Notes: generated from the letters alone by a model not told the origin. DNA of 64,000 nucleotides from Paragorgia papillata (GCA_035771165.1 JAWNZC010000348.1:5992001-6056000), one strand, 5' to 3'. Positions 29,441-41,500 are shown, counted from the stretch's first letter. Translations and numbers: made by a program.

Positions 29441-31115
29441 ACAATTGTTTGCCTTCCGCAGAGTAATGTTTGTCACTTGAAGACCACGGTCCTAATTCAT
29501 AAATAGTTTTATATAGTACACGTGTTGGCCTGAGTCGCCTGACTCGATATAAAATCGCCCAACGAGTTGAAAACCTTTTGTCAACTCTTCAATCGTTCTG
29601 TATAACGCACAAAAACTGTGATAGATCACACTTGCAAGTTTACTATAAGTCATGTTAAAAATACTTGCCATTTGTATCAGCAATATTGTCTTTCTTCGAA
29701 AATAGTGTTGCTTTTTTGATGTGGCGACGAAATAATATTATAAACACGATCGGGATTAAAGAATACTTGTTCCCATCGTTCAACCTGACAGCTCGTACGT
29801 TGACGCCAAAAAATTCTAAGCTTCGATTGTCCCCGATGTAATTGTCGCGCATTGATTAGAGAGTTAGACCACAGCACACACTACAGGTCAGTGGTTACAC
29901 AAAAAAGTTAACAAACACACACACCCACCCACACACACACACACAACACGATAGCAATATATATATCTGCTGCGCAGATACAAAAATAGTGTGAATAAAT
30001 TGAAATTATCATAAATCGCCGCATGTCTACAAATTATTAATAAAAGAAAACCAAGGAACAACGCAGTCGAAAAGCATTTGTCGTCTCCGTGCCATTATTA
30101 AATCGGAGTTTTGCACTTTTGTTGTCAGATAGCAATGTTTCTTAATACTTTATTAGTTATTCTAATAAACTGATACGCATACGACAATTGCCAGTCCTCA
30201 CCGTTGTTTATGAAACGCAATACACCAGACATTTAGTGCATTTAATATTCAATGAAGGCAACTCAACTTACGACATATAATTTAGCACAACCATTCATAT
30301 TAAGACAAAAGCGAATTTTAGTTTTAGTTGTACTGTTGGCAAAACAGTATTGTATCATTATTTTACCTCGGCTCTCACCGTGTTCGGTCCGACCATTGAT
30401 CGTTTATTCGAATTTACTGCACTTTATTAAATATTCTTTGCAAAGGGAGTTTTCATGAGGTACCATCTATGCATATAATGTCCAAATGAAGTGGAATTTA
30501 TATCGAAACCATCACGGAAGAACTTCGTTGTAGCACTTGTAGGTACGCGCCTCGCTGCTCTAATGTAAAATCTTGCTTTTTAGTGCTCAATCATGCAGGT
30601 TCAACGTCACGTGATCTTGAATTTGGCGAACAATAACATAAATCTCAGTCACGCCCACTTTCACAGCCCTTTCCAGTGGCTATGGTTAAATTCATCCATA
30701 TACTGAGTCTTTATATAATTATAAGTCTATCAATATGTTCTGCTTTCCCCAAATTTATATTAACCGCATTCTTAACAAAAAGCATTTTGTAGCTGATAAC
30801 GTCTATAAAATAGTATTTATTCTTCAAGGTGCCGCGTGTCTCTGTTTGGAAAAGGGAAATATTTGAACGACTTCAAACACAAACCATTTCGTAAATTCAA
30901 TGACGTAAAAATTTTGAAGTGTACATTTTTCTCAATTACTGACATGTTATCAGGCATGATATCAGTACAGAGAGTGATTTTAAATTTGTACGTTTAATGA
31001 ATTTCCTCAGATGTAAACACGAATGGGGGAGTATTGAACGAATGAAAGATGTTCAAACCTTGAGTATTATGATTGACAGTCTAATATTAATATTACAACT
31101 GATATAATTATACTC

Positions 31116-32144
31116 ATGCAGATGCATGATGCCACGGGCGTGAACAAGTTTCCCAAATCAGCTAGCTACTGCATACAACAACATAATTCGTACAACGTGT
31201 ACAGTGTGACAATGCTGGATTCATTCACTGAAAGTTGGATTGCTCGACTTCTATTTTCTGTGATTGCTATTGTCGGTTTCCTTGGAAATACTCTGGTTAT
31301 TTGGGTTTTTATTCGAAAAAGAAAAACATATACCCCAAATTCTTTTGATGTCTTCATTGTCAATTTGGCTGTATCAGATTTTCTCGCCGCAGTATTTTTG
31401 GTGTTCAGTCGATTTCTTTATCTGCCAACAATGCCTAACAGTCAACCTGAAGCGTTCTTACTTTGTAGTTTGTTATGGGGTGGTTATATTCTCTTTGGTC
31501 TTGGATATGTATCAGTTTACACGTGCCTTGTGCTAACTATTGAACGTTGGTTGGCTGTTGTTAAACCTCATTTTCGCCTCCAAAGAAAGAAAGCCATGTT
31601 GACCATAATCATTGTGTGGATCTGGGGTTTCTTTATCAATTTTCCCGTATTCTTCACTGTCAAAGAAGATTTTGATCATAGAAAATGCACATGGATTGCT
31701 CCAAAAGTCGGAAAATCAGTATTGCCTGTTTTCGAAATCTTTTTCACTTGTGTATTTCCATTTTCAATAATAATCTTCTTGTATGCGCATATCTTTTACA
31801 CAATTAACCGTTTACCGCTTTTTATGAGACGAACAGGACTAACAATCAAGAAACGGCTTACAGTAATTGCACTGGTTGCTTCAATTGCGTTGATCATTGG
31901 ATGGCTACCTACACAAATCAGTTACGTGTTACGTTATATTAGAGAAGGAAGAATACATCTGGAAGAAACTGTACATTATATTTTCATAATGATGACTTTT
32001 ATAGGAAACAGCTGTATTAATCCAGTCCTTTATGGCATATATAGTTCTAGGTTTAGAAAAGAATATTCATTAATAGTATTTGAAATATTTCGTAAAATCC
32101 CGGGAAGAGTGCCGGCCTGTATGGAAGGTCAACGTGAAATATAA
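31116..32144 (+). CDS. class A (rhodopsin-like) G-protein-coupled receptor
   Basis: This single-exon frame encodes 342 residues; the true start may instead be Met33 (31212), which aligns with the start of the two related receptors at 50221 and 62331. With the longer numbering, TM1 has GNTLVIW (Asn58) and TM2 has NLAVSDFLA (Asp88). TM3 ends in ERW (143-145) in place of DRY, and TM4 has IVWIW. TM6 has GWLP in place of CWxP, and TM7 has NPVLY, followed by a short basic helix 8. Cysteines before TM3 (LLCSL) and in the second extracellular loop (KCTW) can form the usual disulfide. The pattern is that of peptide-type class A receptors at the plasma membrane; ligand and G-protein are unknown. It is clearly related to, but distinct from, the pair downstream. 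Confidence 0.9.
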   Translation: MQMHDATGVNKFPKSASYCIQQHNSYNVYSVTMLDSFTESWIARLLFSVIAIVGFLGNTLVIWVFIRKRKTYTPNSFDVFIVNLAVSDFLAAVFLVFSRFLYLPTMPNSQPEAFLLCSLLWGGYILFGLGYVSVYTCLVLTIERWLAVVKPHFRLQRKKAMLTIIIVWIWGFFINFPVFFTVKEDFDHRKCTWIAPKVGKSVLPVFEIFFTCVFPFSIIIFLYAHIFYTINRLPLFMRRTGLTIKKRLTVIALVASIALIIGWLPTQISYVLRYIREGRIHLEETVHYIFIMMTFIGNSCINPVLYGIYSSRFRKEYSLIVFEIFRKIPGRVPACMEGQREI

Positions 32145-32402
32145 CAGAACGTATAAAGACAACATTTAACGGAAATTAGTTTTGGGGTATTTACATTTAG
32201 AGAAAAAGTGCATTGCCATTGGTAGCAAAATTATATAACAGTGAATATAATATATATTTCTCAAACTCATTAATAATTCATGAGGAAAATTCAAAATAAA
32301 TCAATATATTTAATCAGTATTTAGAAATCGGAGGAAGATTACGGTCAAATTTAGCAAACTTTGAGGTCGATTTTCTCTTAAAATATTGACCGTTTGAGAA
32401 GC

Positions 32403-32547
32403 TATATCCAACACTCGTCAGTGTTCATCCTCCGATGTCTAAATACAGCCAAGCGGGTTAAAAAAACTCGGCTTCGCCTCGTATTTTCAACCCGCTTGGC
32501 TGTATTTAGAAATCGGAGGAAGAACACTGATTCGTGTTGGATATATT
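32403..32547. mobile_element. MITE-like foldback
   Basis: TATATCCAACACTCGTCAGTG and its imperfect complement form the ends. Inner arms AATACAGCCAAGCGGGTT are perfectly mirrored around a CGGCTTCGCCTCG centre. A partial extra copy of one arm precedes it at about 32320-32345. Confidence 0.75.
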
Positions 32548-32970
32548 ACATATAAGTATGTCGAGCTGATGTCATCATTCGTTGACATCGACATATTCGG
32601 TTAAAATACATGCACATCATTATAATTATCATATGGACATGAATTTGTTGCTGTCAACTTTTACTTCACAAAGATCGAGATCCATCAGTATAGTTGAAGC
32701 AGTCGTAAAAAAGACTGACATGCATTTGCCGCTTCGTGCACGCATGCATGCGTATATACTGAGCTAGGCGTGAGTGCATGACATGCCGGCAGTGTAAAAA
32801 CGCAAGTCTAAGTTCTAACGTTTCTGGCAGAAGCCCTTTGTCATAGAAAAAGAGATGGCTTTATAAATTCCAAAGTTATATCTATACTTTACGAGTACTC
32901 TGACAATACACCAACTTTTCAATGTTTTCAGTATAATCGTTCATTGATTTGAAAAAGCCTCGCATGCACG

Positions 32971-33312
32971 GCGCATATATAAAAGACGACTATAAATTTT
33001 ATTAGTCAACTTGCAAATTGCTTTGTATTACCCTGACTGCAACAAAGCAAAAAAACGTAATTACAGTAATTTTAGCCAGAGGTGAAATGAAATGCAATGC
33101 AATGAAATTAAATACAATAAAATGGAATAAAATAGAATGATATGCATGGATTGAAATTGAAATAAAATGAAATTATAGAATGAAATATAATGGTATAAAA
33201 TGAAATGGAATGAAATTCGGCTGGCCGTTATAAATGCCCATACAGTTCGGCCGCTCATAATGTATACAGAACATACTACCGTTTTATAGATATGACTGGA
33301 AAAAGTCGCGCA
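32971..33312 (-). repeat. inverted copy of the 18850-19242 dispersed repeat
   Basis: It is the reverse complement of 18850-19242 over its full length, including the AATG-type microsatellite centre, which is shorter here. See that entry. Confidence 0.8.
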
Positions 33313-33396
33313 ATCTTTTCCATGGCCATGCCCTTTTGAATGTCCAGTAGTATTATATATATCCCCTCGTGGCCTCAAAATAACCTATACTTACAT

Positions 33397-33398
33397 AA

Positions 33399-33462
<64 letters not shown>
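33397..33462. repeat. (TA)n microsatellite
   Basis: A pure TA run of about 60 bp. Similar shorter runs occur at 34284-34322, 44534-44564, 49561-49584, 49864-49888, 61279-61313 and 61560-61594. Confidence 0.95.
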
Positions 33463-33465
<3 letters not shown>

Positions 33466-33601
33466 GCTAAAAAGGCGATCAGTACTAGACATGATAAAAT
33501 AATAGGTTTGAATCTGATCTAAAACTTTATTACTACATTTTCAATCACTGACTGTGATCTCTGATCAGAGTTAAAAAGGATGGTGGCCTTATATATATAT
33601 A

Positions 33602-33985
33602 CAGGGTGAATCAAAAAAAACTGATGCCTTTCATATTCAAATTAGCCGCATAGCGGCTGTAATTTGACAGAAGTTCCCTAAATATCTCATGGGTATACGA
33701 AGCCGATATCAAATAAGTGAACCCTAAATATCTCATGGGTATACGAAGCATATCAAATAAGTGAATATCAAATAAGTGAACCTCATTTGATATGCTTCGT
33801 ATACCCATGAGATATTTAGGGTTCACTTATTTGATATGCTTCGTATACCCATGAGATATTTAGGGTTCACTTATTTGATATCGGCTTCGTATACCCATGA
33901 GATATTTAGGGAACTTCTGTCAAATTACAGCCGCTATGCGGCTAATTTGAATATGAAAGGCATCAGTTTTTTTTTATTCACCCTG
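33602..33985. mobile_element. mariner-like foldback element with internal tandem units
   Basis: The element starts CAGGGTGAATCAAAAAAAAC, ends with the near-complement, and is flanked by TA on both sides, as in Tc1-mariner insertions. Its arms are almost perfect inverted copies for about 180 bp. Inside each arm a unit of about 40 bp (CTAAATATCTCATGGGTATA plus CGAAGC...AAATAAGTGAA) is repeated, more often in the right arm than the left. The mirrored frames on the two strands give the same peptide only because the DNA is palindromic. Confidence 0.85.
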
Positions 33986-34015
33986 TATGTGTGTACAAAT
34001 TATGCGTCATTGTTT

Positions 34016-34282
34016 TTAAGAGTTTGGACTAGAGGGTAGTAGACCTTGGGGAATTCGCTTCTTTCATTAACTGTGTTGTTATCGACCGTTGTTATCTAAG
34101 ATGGAGTGCAATGACTCTAAGAATAAATGTTGTTTCTTATTGTTCACACCACGTTCTAAAATTTGCACATTGTCAGGATGGATGTCATGCCCTGTGGTTT
34201 CTGCGTGATGTCTAATAGCAGATTCATTTTGTAATCTTGTTCCGGATTTATGTTCGGCTCCCCTCTGGCCAACGTAGGAATA
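34016..34282 (-). pseudogene. Penelope-like element GIY-YIG endonuclease fragment
   Basis: The minus strand encodes YVGQRGAEHKSGTR, then HHAETTGHDI, then LFLESLHSILDNN. This is the order seen in the C-terminal GIY-YIG endonuclease of Penelope-like retroelements (YVGQT...EH...H...TGH.I...E...I). A frame change follows and the next frame reads NTVNERSEFPKVY, the usual continuation. A short direct duplication of GATAACAAC explains the shift. The upstream part is replaced by a TA repeat, so only about 85 codons remain. No reverse transcriptase sequence is seen. Dead copy. Confidence 0.75.
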
Positions 34283-34288
34283 TGTATA

Positions 34289-34323
<35 letters not shown>

Positions 34324-34393
34324 TCATCACATTCAAAGCCTGGATGTGGGATATACCACACTGCTAATAAATGGATGTGCTGGCTCACCATCA

Positions 34394-34447
34394 GCTATAC
34401 ACTGCGCTGACGAATCCCAAGACGACGAAACAGCTGTCCACATGCGG
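34394..34447 (+). ncRNA. decayed type I hammerhead ribozyme
   Basis: The order CTGACGA (34407-34413), a 13-base stem II region, GAAA (34427-34430), then CAGCTGTC (34431-34438) is the hammerhead core plus a minimal self-complementary stem III and a GTC cleavage triplet. Stem II (ATCC...CGAC) looks like a mutated GTCC/GGAC pair and stem I is poor, so it is probably inactive. The sequence downstream of the cleavage site (CACATGCGGTTG) recurs at 61756-61767, in the insertion that carries the intact ribozyme. Confidence 0.45.
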
Positions 34448-34691
34448 TTGCTGATGAGAGCCAGACACTACATTTATTATTATTTCACCGTCCAAACTCA
34501 ACTAAAACTCATTAATAATTTATGAAGAAAACACAAAAAACCATGTTTAATCATTTAATGAGGGTCTATATATGCGATATAGATTCCTGTTGATTTGCAT
34601 AAACTTTAGCTTTGATTTTCTCGACGTATTGACAACGTTTTTTTTAGAGACATTACTACGTCAATGAACTTACCAAATAGATCGTTTTAGA

Positions 34692-34797
34692 AGTAATTTA
34701 CAGAATTCGTGTCCGTTCTGTATCGGGATACAGGCACTCAGCTTCGCCTCATGTCTGTATACCCTATACAGAACGGCCACTCATTCCGTAAATAGTA
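34692..34797. mobile_element. MITE-like foldback
   Basis: TAATTTACAGAATTCGTGTC and its imperfect complement, with inner CCGTTCTGTATCGGGATACAG mirrored, surround a CAGCTTCGCCTC centre. The centre resembles that of the 32403-32547 element. Confidence 0.7.
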
Positions 34798-35442
34798 TAA
34801 TACACATTGCCAAAGTTTTACAAGTCTTATTAACCTATAACCTTTGCCCTCGAAAACGTAACTGTATACACGTGCAACACCAGACGATTTTACTTGTCAA
34901 AGAGAAACTTTTACGAGGTGGAGGGTTAATATTTTTAAAGTTATTAGAATTACATTATGTGTAGATCTCTGGCTAGCGACACATTTATATATACTATATC
35001 TTTGATGTCCATCTCAGCAAGCCTGGCTGGGGGAGCTATTTAGTAAAGAACGGAGGCAAATTAATATTATTCTATGGACTATTGCATAGGTTTCTGTCAA
35101 ATTGACATATATTGATAAAAATCAGGCATGAAAGTGGACTGGTATTCTGCAATCTAGACTATCCAGTATACAATTCAATTGAAACTTTGCTTTTGTTTCT
35201 CAGAGGAAGGCGAAACAGCCTAGTTTTTCCTCGAATTTCCATTTTCATCCGGTTCAGTGCATAATAAATTATATCAAATCTAGATCTTTGCATATGATAT
35301 CATGCAGTATTCCACCTGCGTTTTGGTCCAAGTGTGTTGTTGACTTGGATCATATATGCGACATATAATCAGACTAAAATCAGTGATTGAAAATGTTGGT
35401 TTCCGGGGTGTGCGCTTACTACCGAGGGCTCTTGGGTAAAAT

Positions 35443-35582
35443 CTGAGTAAAATCGTCTGGCGTTAGACAAAGTAAAATACTAAAGAGTAAAGTCCCCTTC
35501 GTTCGAAAACGAACTATAAAAGTTTGTAGCTTAAACATTTATCGTGTTTAAATAAAGGATATCTATCTATCTATCTATCTAA
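35443..35582 (+). mobile_element. retroelement-tail-like repeat ending in (ATCT)n
   Basis: GTCTGGCGTTAGAC...AAAATACTAAAGA is followed by an AATAAA and a short (ATCT)n array, the form of a non-LTR or SINE 3' end. The copy in unit 2 is 51423-51554. Identity as a retroelement is inferred from the tail only. Confidence 0.4.
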
Positions 35583-36883
35583 ACCAACTCTGGAGTTAAA
35601 CCACATAAAGTTAAACCAACTTGGAGTTAAACCACATAGAAACCACAGAACAGGGAGACTGACAAACATCTCGATTGTTTGAGCAGCATCCTGATTGTTC
35701 ATTTCCCAACCTGTCAGGTCTGTCAAGTAGACAATGTGAATCCGGTCTTGATTGCATCCGACCGCATCTTTAACACCTGCGCGTGCGTGATCTAGGAATG
35801 ACGCAAACGGAATGGAGAAAAACACACCTATTTATTATTTATCTTCAGTGGAACTGGAAGTATTATAACTTAAAATTTGAATATTCTCAGTGGAAGTATA
35901 TTTAGTAACTTAAACATCTTCCGTAGAAGTATTTTAACTTTAATATCCTGATTATCCTCAGTTGGAAGGAATATAACATCCTCAGTGGTCATTTCACGAC
36001 AAAGACTCGCAGATATTGCACGCACTATCCGGTTAGCCAAAAATGGTAATTAATTAGATCCCTTACCAGTCCTCCAGGTGAATGCGTGGGGGCGTGAAAT
36101 AAGATCTGGTGGAGGAGGTAACGTTTTCTCGACTGACTCATCTTACTGACAACGAGCTTTTTCCTATATATGGACTGCAGCCCTCGCTTGCAATGTGCAT
36201 AGAAGATGTGGAATGCCGTGTAGCCAGTGGGAAGGGGAGCTAACTCCCCAACTGAAACAACAACAACAACAACGCAAAGATCCTGGATACGCCAGTAAAG
36301 ATACGTTTGTAAAGAAATAAGGTGTGGCTGTAATATTTTTGTGTTCACTTGAGGAAGTTGTAAGTTCCCTTATGTCCAAATTTAGTTCGTTTTAATTCCG
36401 CCAGGTAAAAAAATGTCAAGATTGTCAACAACCATAATTAGAATGACAGTCATGTTGGAGTAACTTGACAAAGGAACCTTATTTGAGCTGTTATTACATC
36501 CGGCCGGAGTCGGAAGGTTTTCTAACACTAATATAGCCGTCGTATTTTTGTCTTTGCATCTCAACTTAATTAATGATTGCAATTAATTATCAATATAGGA
36601 ATATGTGCTACAGTATAGCCGATAATATACGGATCAGTTGTAAGTCACAATACAGTGCCAATATAGAAGACAGCTGCTCGTATTTGTAAAATTAATACAA
36701 TCGACAAATAAAAAGAAAATTATAAGAATATATGGACTAAGGGAAATTAATTGTTTTATCATGGATAGAGCAGCGACTATACTACATGCAGAAAGATCAA
36801 TCACGAAAATACAAATTGTAATTCTGCATACTTCAAAGATTTTTTCCACGAGTAATTACTTGGGCTACCGCAGGTAGACGAGT

Positions 36884-37400
36884 CTAGGTTTCGCGATTAT
36901 TTTTATTTTTTTGCGACGCGTTATTAGTCCTCTGCGCGGCCGCTGGCGATATTGACCGATAAGCTTTGCGAGACTGAGGCATGTGACTATATCTATGCAT
37001 GTGACCAGTGCACGACTGCATGTGCCTTCTTTCTTTTCGACTGATGCCCTTTCTCGTCTCGGATGTGTTTTGTGTGTTCACAGACATAGTTATTGGGCAG
37101 TAATGTCGCTGGCAAGTATCTTGATATGATATACGCTTACAATCGCACACGCCGTTGATTAAGTGAACGTGCAGGTGACACTTTCTAGGTAAACATGAAG
37201 CTGTGTAATAAGGCGAAGAGACATGATATATTGAACGCAGTACATGTGTGGAAATAATACTTTCTTTGTTTGCTTTCCTGATGTCTGATCACTCGTCTCG
37301 GATGTGCATGTTCTGTGTGTTCACAGACATAGTTATTGGTCAGTAATGTCGCTGGCAAATATCTTGATATTATATACACTTACAATCGCACACGCCGTTA
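36884..37400 (-). repeat. local tandem duplication with a broken cysteine-rich frame
   Basis: Two blocks of about 130 bp (about 37045-37165 and 37290-37395) share TCTCGTCTCGGATGTG, GTGTTCACAGACATAGTTATTGG and GGTGTGCGATTGTAAG-like minus-strand sequence. One minus-strand frame is rich in Cys, but it is interrupted here relative to unit 2 by a 5-bp difference near 37230. The second block has an in-frame stop. No family is recognised. Confidence 0.35.
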
Positions 37401-37930
37401 ATAATTAATTGTGTTGATATTTAATACCCGAAGAGACTCGACATGAACGCTGTGTACATGTGGAAATACGTTAATAAATACAGGCAATCGTGTTTTGTTT
37501 TCTATCGGAGAATTGAATTGTGTTTTGACTTTTGTCTGTGACCAATGTGTTTAATAGACTTTAGATCTTAGCACTGCATGTGACAACCTGCGTATGTATA
37601 TGATTGCAGCTTCGATAACACCAGTACCTTTTACCCAAAACACCTTCTATATATAGCACTGTGACACAGTAGCCCGAGTGAACGCCTGACCAGGCGTCTT
37701 GTTTACTCTATATTTCTTACGCCAGCCTGAATATAACAATATATTTATATAATTAATTTTTTGACTATTAATTATTTAATATAACAAATATAGTATAGCA
37801 TAGCATAGTATATTATAAGTAAAAATAACATTTTAAAAACGTACACGGTGCACGCATTCTTGACAGAAATTCAAATTTCTATAAAGAAAAGGCACTTGAT
37901 AACCAACGAGTTTATGAAACATGCATTATT

Positions 37931-37999
37931 TAACAATTATTCGCCGAAGGCGAGGTTATTATTCACCGCTATTCACTGAGCCTGAGGCGAATAATTGTT
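37931..37999. mobile_element. MITE with AACAATTATTCGCC ends, internally deleted
   Basis: AACAATTATTCGCC and GGCGAATAATTGTT bound a 69-bp element. Its counterpart in unit 2 (53905-54011) is about 38 bp longer. The missing part lies between two CGAGGT words, as expected from slippage or microhomology deletion. Related ends occur near 2947-2996. Confidence 0.75.
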
Positions 38000-38149
38000 T
38001 TAGTATAAATACACATTTTCGTACTTTTAGGAACAACATTTTCGTACTTTTAGGAACAACATTTTCTTTAAAATTGTTAATTTCCTCGTCTGTCGCATTG
38101 ACAACTTGGCTGGCGGCCATTTTGAATAAACGCTGTAGGTGATTGCAGT

Positions 38150-38540
38150 GATGATGGGTTTACAGGGGGGTGCGCGCAGGGGGTGCAGGGGGGGTGACAA
38201 TTACTCAATTAGTGCCTTGCGGCAGTGGGATGCGACGTGGATTTCATTGAAAATGTCAATCACATTTCTAATGTCTAGCTTCCTTGTGATATCCCTAATA
38301 AAATCCCTAATAAAACGTCCACTTTATCCCTAAATTTATTTGCCACCTTCCAGGTTTGATAAAATGCGCTATTGAAAATACGATTTAAAACTTTTAAATC
38401 TTTCACCAAAGTACCGTCAGAATGCAGGAAATGCCATTTCAGAGGTCCAAATTTCAAAACATTTCCGGGGGTGCATGCCCCCGGACCCCCTAGCAATGGT
38501 TTGGCTAAGGTTAAAAAAATTCTAGATCCGCCCCTGCTAG
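38150..38540 (-). mobile_element. decayed DNA-transposon end (CAGGGGCGGATC)
   Basis: On the minus strand the right edge reads CAGGGGCGGATCTAGAATTT, followed by a G-run, CATGCACCCCCGG and a partly open frame. CAGGGGCGGATC is the kind of terminal sequence found on hAT-type elements in many invertebrates. The other edge is unclear and no transposase core is seen. Copy in unit 2: about 54143-54542. Confidence 0.4.
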
Positions 38541-41500
38541 AGCACCCCCCCCTACCAGATCAAGCTGGATCCATCACTGGGTGATTATCGAGAATTAATC
38601 CGAAGTAGCTCGACCAATCAGCGCGTGTGATTTTCTATAATCACCTGTGTATTTATACTAAATCTCTTATATATAGCTTGATAATATTAAAGCACACTCT
38701 GCTAATATTGAACTGCAAAAAATGTCATTCATTAATCATTACATATGAACACCAAGAGGCAAGACGTTGCATATATCCGACTGACACCAAATCGTGGTGA
38801 CTGACATGCATGGAGAGTTTTCGGACTGAACTTTCAGCCCAAGCAGAAAATTATCAAATTATCTTCATTTAATTGCCAGCTTTCTTTTTGCCGGCTAAAA
38901 TTTTAGACTATAGTCAACCGAATTGAATGTCAGACCGGGCTGAAAATTCTCGATGTAATTGCATCTAATAGCGTATACAGTCGAGCTGCTATTTATAGCA
39001 CAAAATGCGGACAAGCAAACCAAAATTGACTTTCAAATTATTGCAAATGAGCCATCATCTATTGTTCGGACTGCAAGAATTATGGGTAAAAGCGGACAAA
39101 CATAAATAGGACGTCATCACGACGGAGCGCTATTGCACCACCCCGTTGCTTATAAGGAAGCACGCGGGTGAAGGTGTGCTTTGCCGCATCGCTTCTTGTC
39201 GCTGCATGAGGTTTTCAGACTAAATAAGTAAATTTAGCCCGATGGAGATCAGTAAGTGGGTGATCGCCCGGAAATATAACCCCGTCTTGATACCCGAGCT
39301 TTGGGCTATGCCCACACGTTTGCGTTTTCAAATCTCTCCTTAATTAAAACTGAAAGCGAATCAAAATATTTCGTCCACGCAAAGGTTTATGTATTGTATT
39401 TGACCACCAACACCTGTTTTTGGTGAAAAGGAAGACTTTCAAAAACGCTGATTTAGCTTTAGACGGGAGTACAAGTCAAAAACGAACAAAATTTTAAAAT
39501 CTCCGTTTCTGCATGAAAACGATATGTGTGTATGGACAGCTTCTGAAATTTATCTAATTAGGGTACTTGTTGTTTCTCTCCAGTGCAATTTAAAAGTTTT
39601 CTTTCCGATTTTCTTTTCCTTCGGTAAAATTAACACTAGAAAAATCGATCTTGACAGGAACCCTGTAATTGATAGTAGTTGCCTAGTGTGTTAATAACGT
39701 TTGGATACAAGAATTGGATATTGTGAAGGTAATAATCTTGTTTAATAAATCTAAACTTGGCGATCGTAAAGGTTGAAATACATTTATTATTACAATACAT
39801 TGTAAAAAATAAAATAAGGTTACAATATTAAACAGTAAAAAATTAGCCCGGTTAACCGGGCTCAAAATCTCCATATAATTGGCCCCTAAGTAAAAGTAAG
39901 CGACCTTATTTATTGAGGATAACACATGACGGTATTTAGATACCGATAATCTATCAGATATTTATCGGAAATCTCACAGCTGCGAGGTCATATATATAGC
40001 ATTAATTAAAAATAAGTACGCAATGCGTACATGTGACTACCGCTGTTAAGCACAGAAAGAGATATACACTTAAGAAGCAACACATGAAAATGTGTGAAAA
40101 GCACAGACACACAAAAAAATGATATTTTAAATCATTTTATACATGTATTGCTAATTTGAACATGGCACATACTATACATACATTTTTACTGGCTGCTTCC
40201 AAAACATAACATATATTAGCATTATAAACATGCCCAGTATTGTAGTTTCAACAGATATATTTATTCATTTCAATGCTTTCAACATATTGGCCGCTGTAGC
40301 AGCTCTGGTGTGCACAAACTTTGGTTTCTTAATTTCATTACACACGATATTGAACAACACCTAAAACAAGTAAACAAAGCACCAAGTCAAGGTTTTGTAA
40401 TGTCTATATGTAACAGCCAACATATTTCGTCAGCATAAATTTCTTATATACATGTATATAGTGTAAATACAGGGCACTGTGATATACTTCTCCAAATCAT
40501 TAATAATTCATAAACCAAACACATAGGAAAATCATAAGCGACACAAAGAGGTTTGATATGTGATCAACACTTAGATAAAGCCAACTTTTACCTCAAACTT
40601 ATGATGTGAGCGTGGAAAAGGCTTTTGAATTGTATTCAAACAATTTATTTAAAATTTGAACTTTAGACTTAGTAAATACAAAACCACGCATGAATATGAC
40701 TAATAAACAAGACATAGAAGCTCAAAGTCAAATTTTCAGATAGTATAAAACTTTAAGGTGTTACTAAAGTTTGATGAATTTCAATGATTACATTAGCAAT
40801 ATGTGCAAGAATATCAGCAGTGAATATCACAAGACTCCGAAAACGTAATTAGTCAGTTGGTCGCATTTCAGTGTTCAATGTTAATTTATTCGTAGTTTTT
40901 AAGAAAAGCGATGAACAGTATAAAAACGCCAGCTCCGATATGAGAATTATTTGTAAATGTTCTTCGAATTATTTTACTCAAAAAAAAAAGAAGTTTCCCA
41001 AGCGGAAGTCGAACCCATCCACAACGACCCTCTAATTATTCGTAGTTTGTTGATCTTTATATATTGTGTTAATAATAATTTATTCAATGTGAAATGGACG
41101 ATACTTGAAAACAAAAAAATAAGTCGCTAAGTGATATTTTTGCTAAACACATAATCCTACAATTTACCCTATAATCATATTGAATTTAATCGTTATACCT
41201 ACTGGAACACCATTCCAAAAAGTGACTTTCATCTAGAAACTGAAGGTCAATATCATTTATCTATTATACTCTATAAATTCAGCGGACCTGATAAATACTT
41301 TAACAATAAAACATCCGAGTGGAGGTGGCGCCTGACGTATACAACACCTCCGTTGTTTTTATATATAATTCATATAATTTAATAGACTGTTTCAAAGAGA
41401 CTCGGCAAGGGCTGGCGTAAAGAACACGCAATCTAAATTCTAAGCTTTCATCGAAGAAACCTGACGTAAGTAAAGTTTCTTACATATTTTATAGCATGTT

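Larger units (their letters stand above)
24114..31115. other. intergenic region without recognisable genes
   Basis: The listed repeats lie here, and nothing else is recognised at 25040-25340, 26340-27060, 27380-28380 or 29450-31115. An AATAAA with a following CTTGT repeat (about 25029-25060) could be a polyadenylation site for the transporter or a non-LTR retrotransposon tail. A transposon-end-like CAGGGCC motif lies at about 27303. Confidence 0.6.
32145..35333. other. intergenic region full of foldback and retroelement relics
   Basis: Besides the elements listed separately, a recurring end motif CTCATTAATAATTCATGAGG appears at about 32264 and in variants near 34508 and 40497. An AATAAA at 32295-32300 could serve the upstream receptor. 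At 32805-32860 the minus strand carries a decayed GACAAAGGGC...GAAACGTTAGAAC sequence related to that at 20811-20850. Nothing is recognised at 34800-35330. Confidence 0.6.

Noticed and set aside
33611..34039. The same peptide encoded on both strands around 33.8 kb
   Set aside because: A consequence of the palindromic mariner-like element, not of two genes.
34441..34470. A second CTGATGAG word just after the decayed hammerhead
   Set aside because: No stem II or GAAA follows at a usable distance, so it is not a ribozyme core.
35571..35825. 84-codon minus-strand frame, identical in unit 2 (51543-51797)
   Set aside because: Identity is explained by the recent duplication. No domain is recognised, it begins at a transposon tail, and part of it comes from a short tandem repeat (GTGGTTTAACT...).
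41000..41035. GGTTCGA-like B-box on the minus strand (also at 57020)
   Set aside because: No A-box at the expected distance and no cloverleaf.
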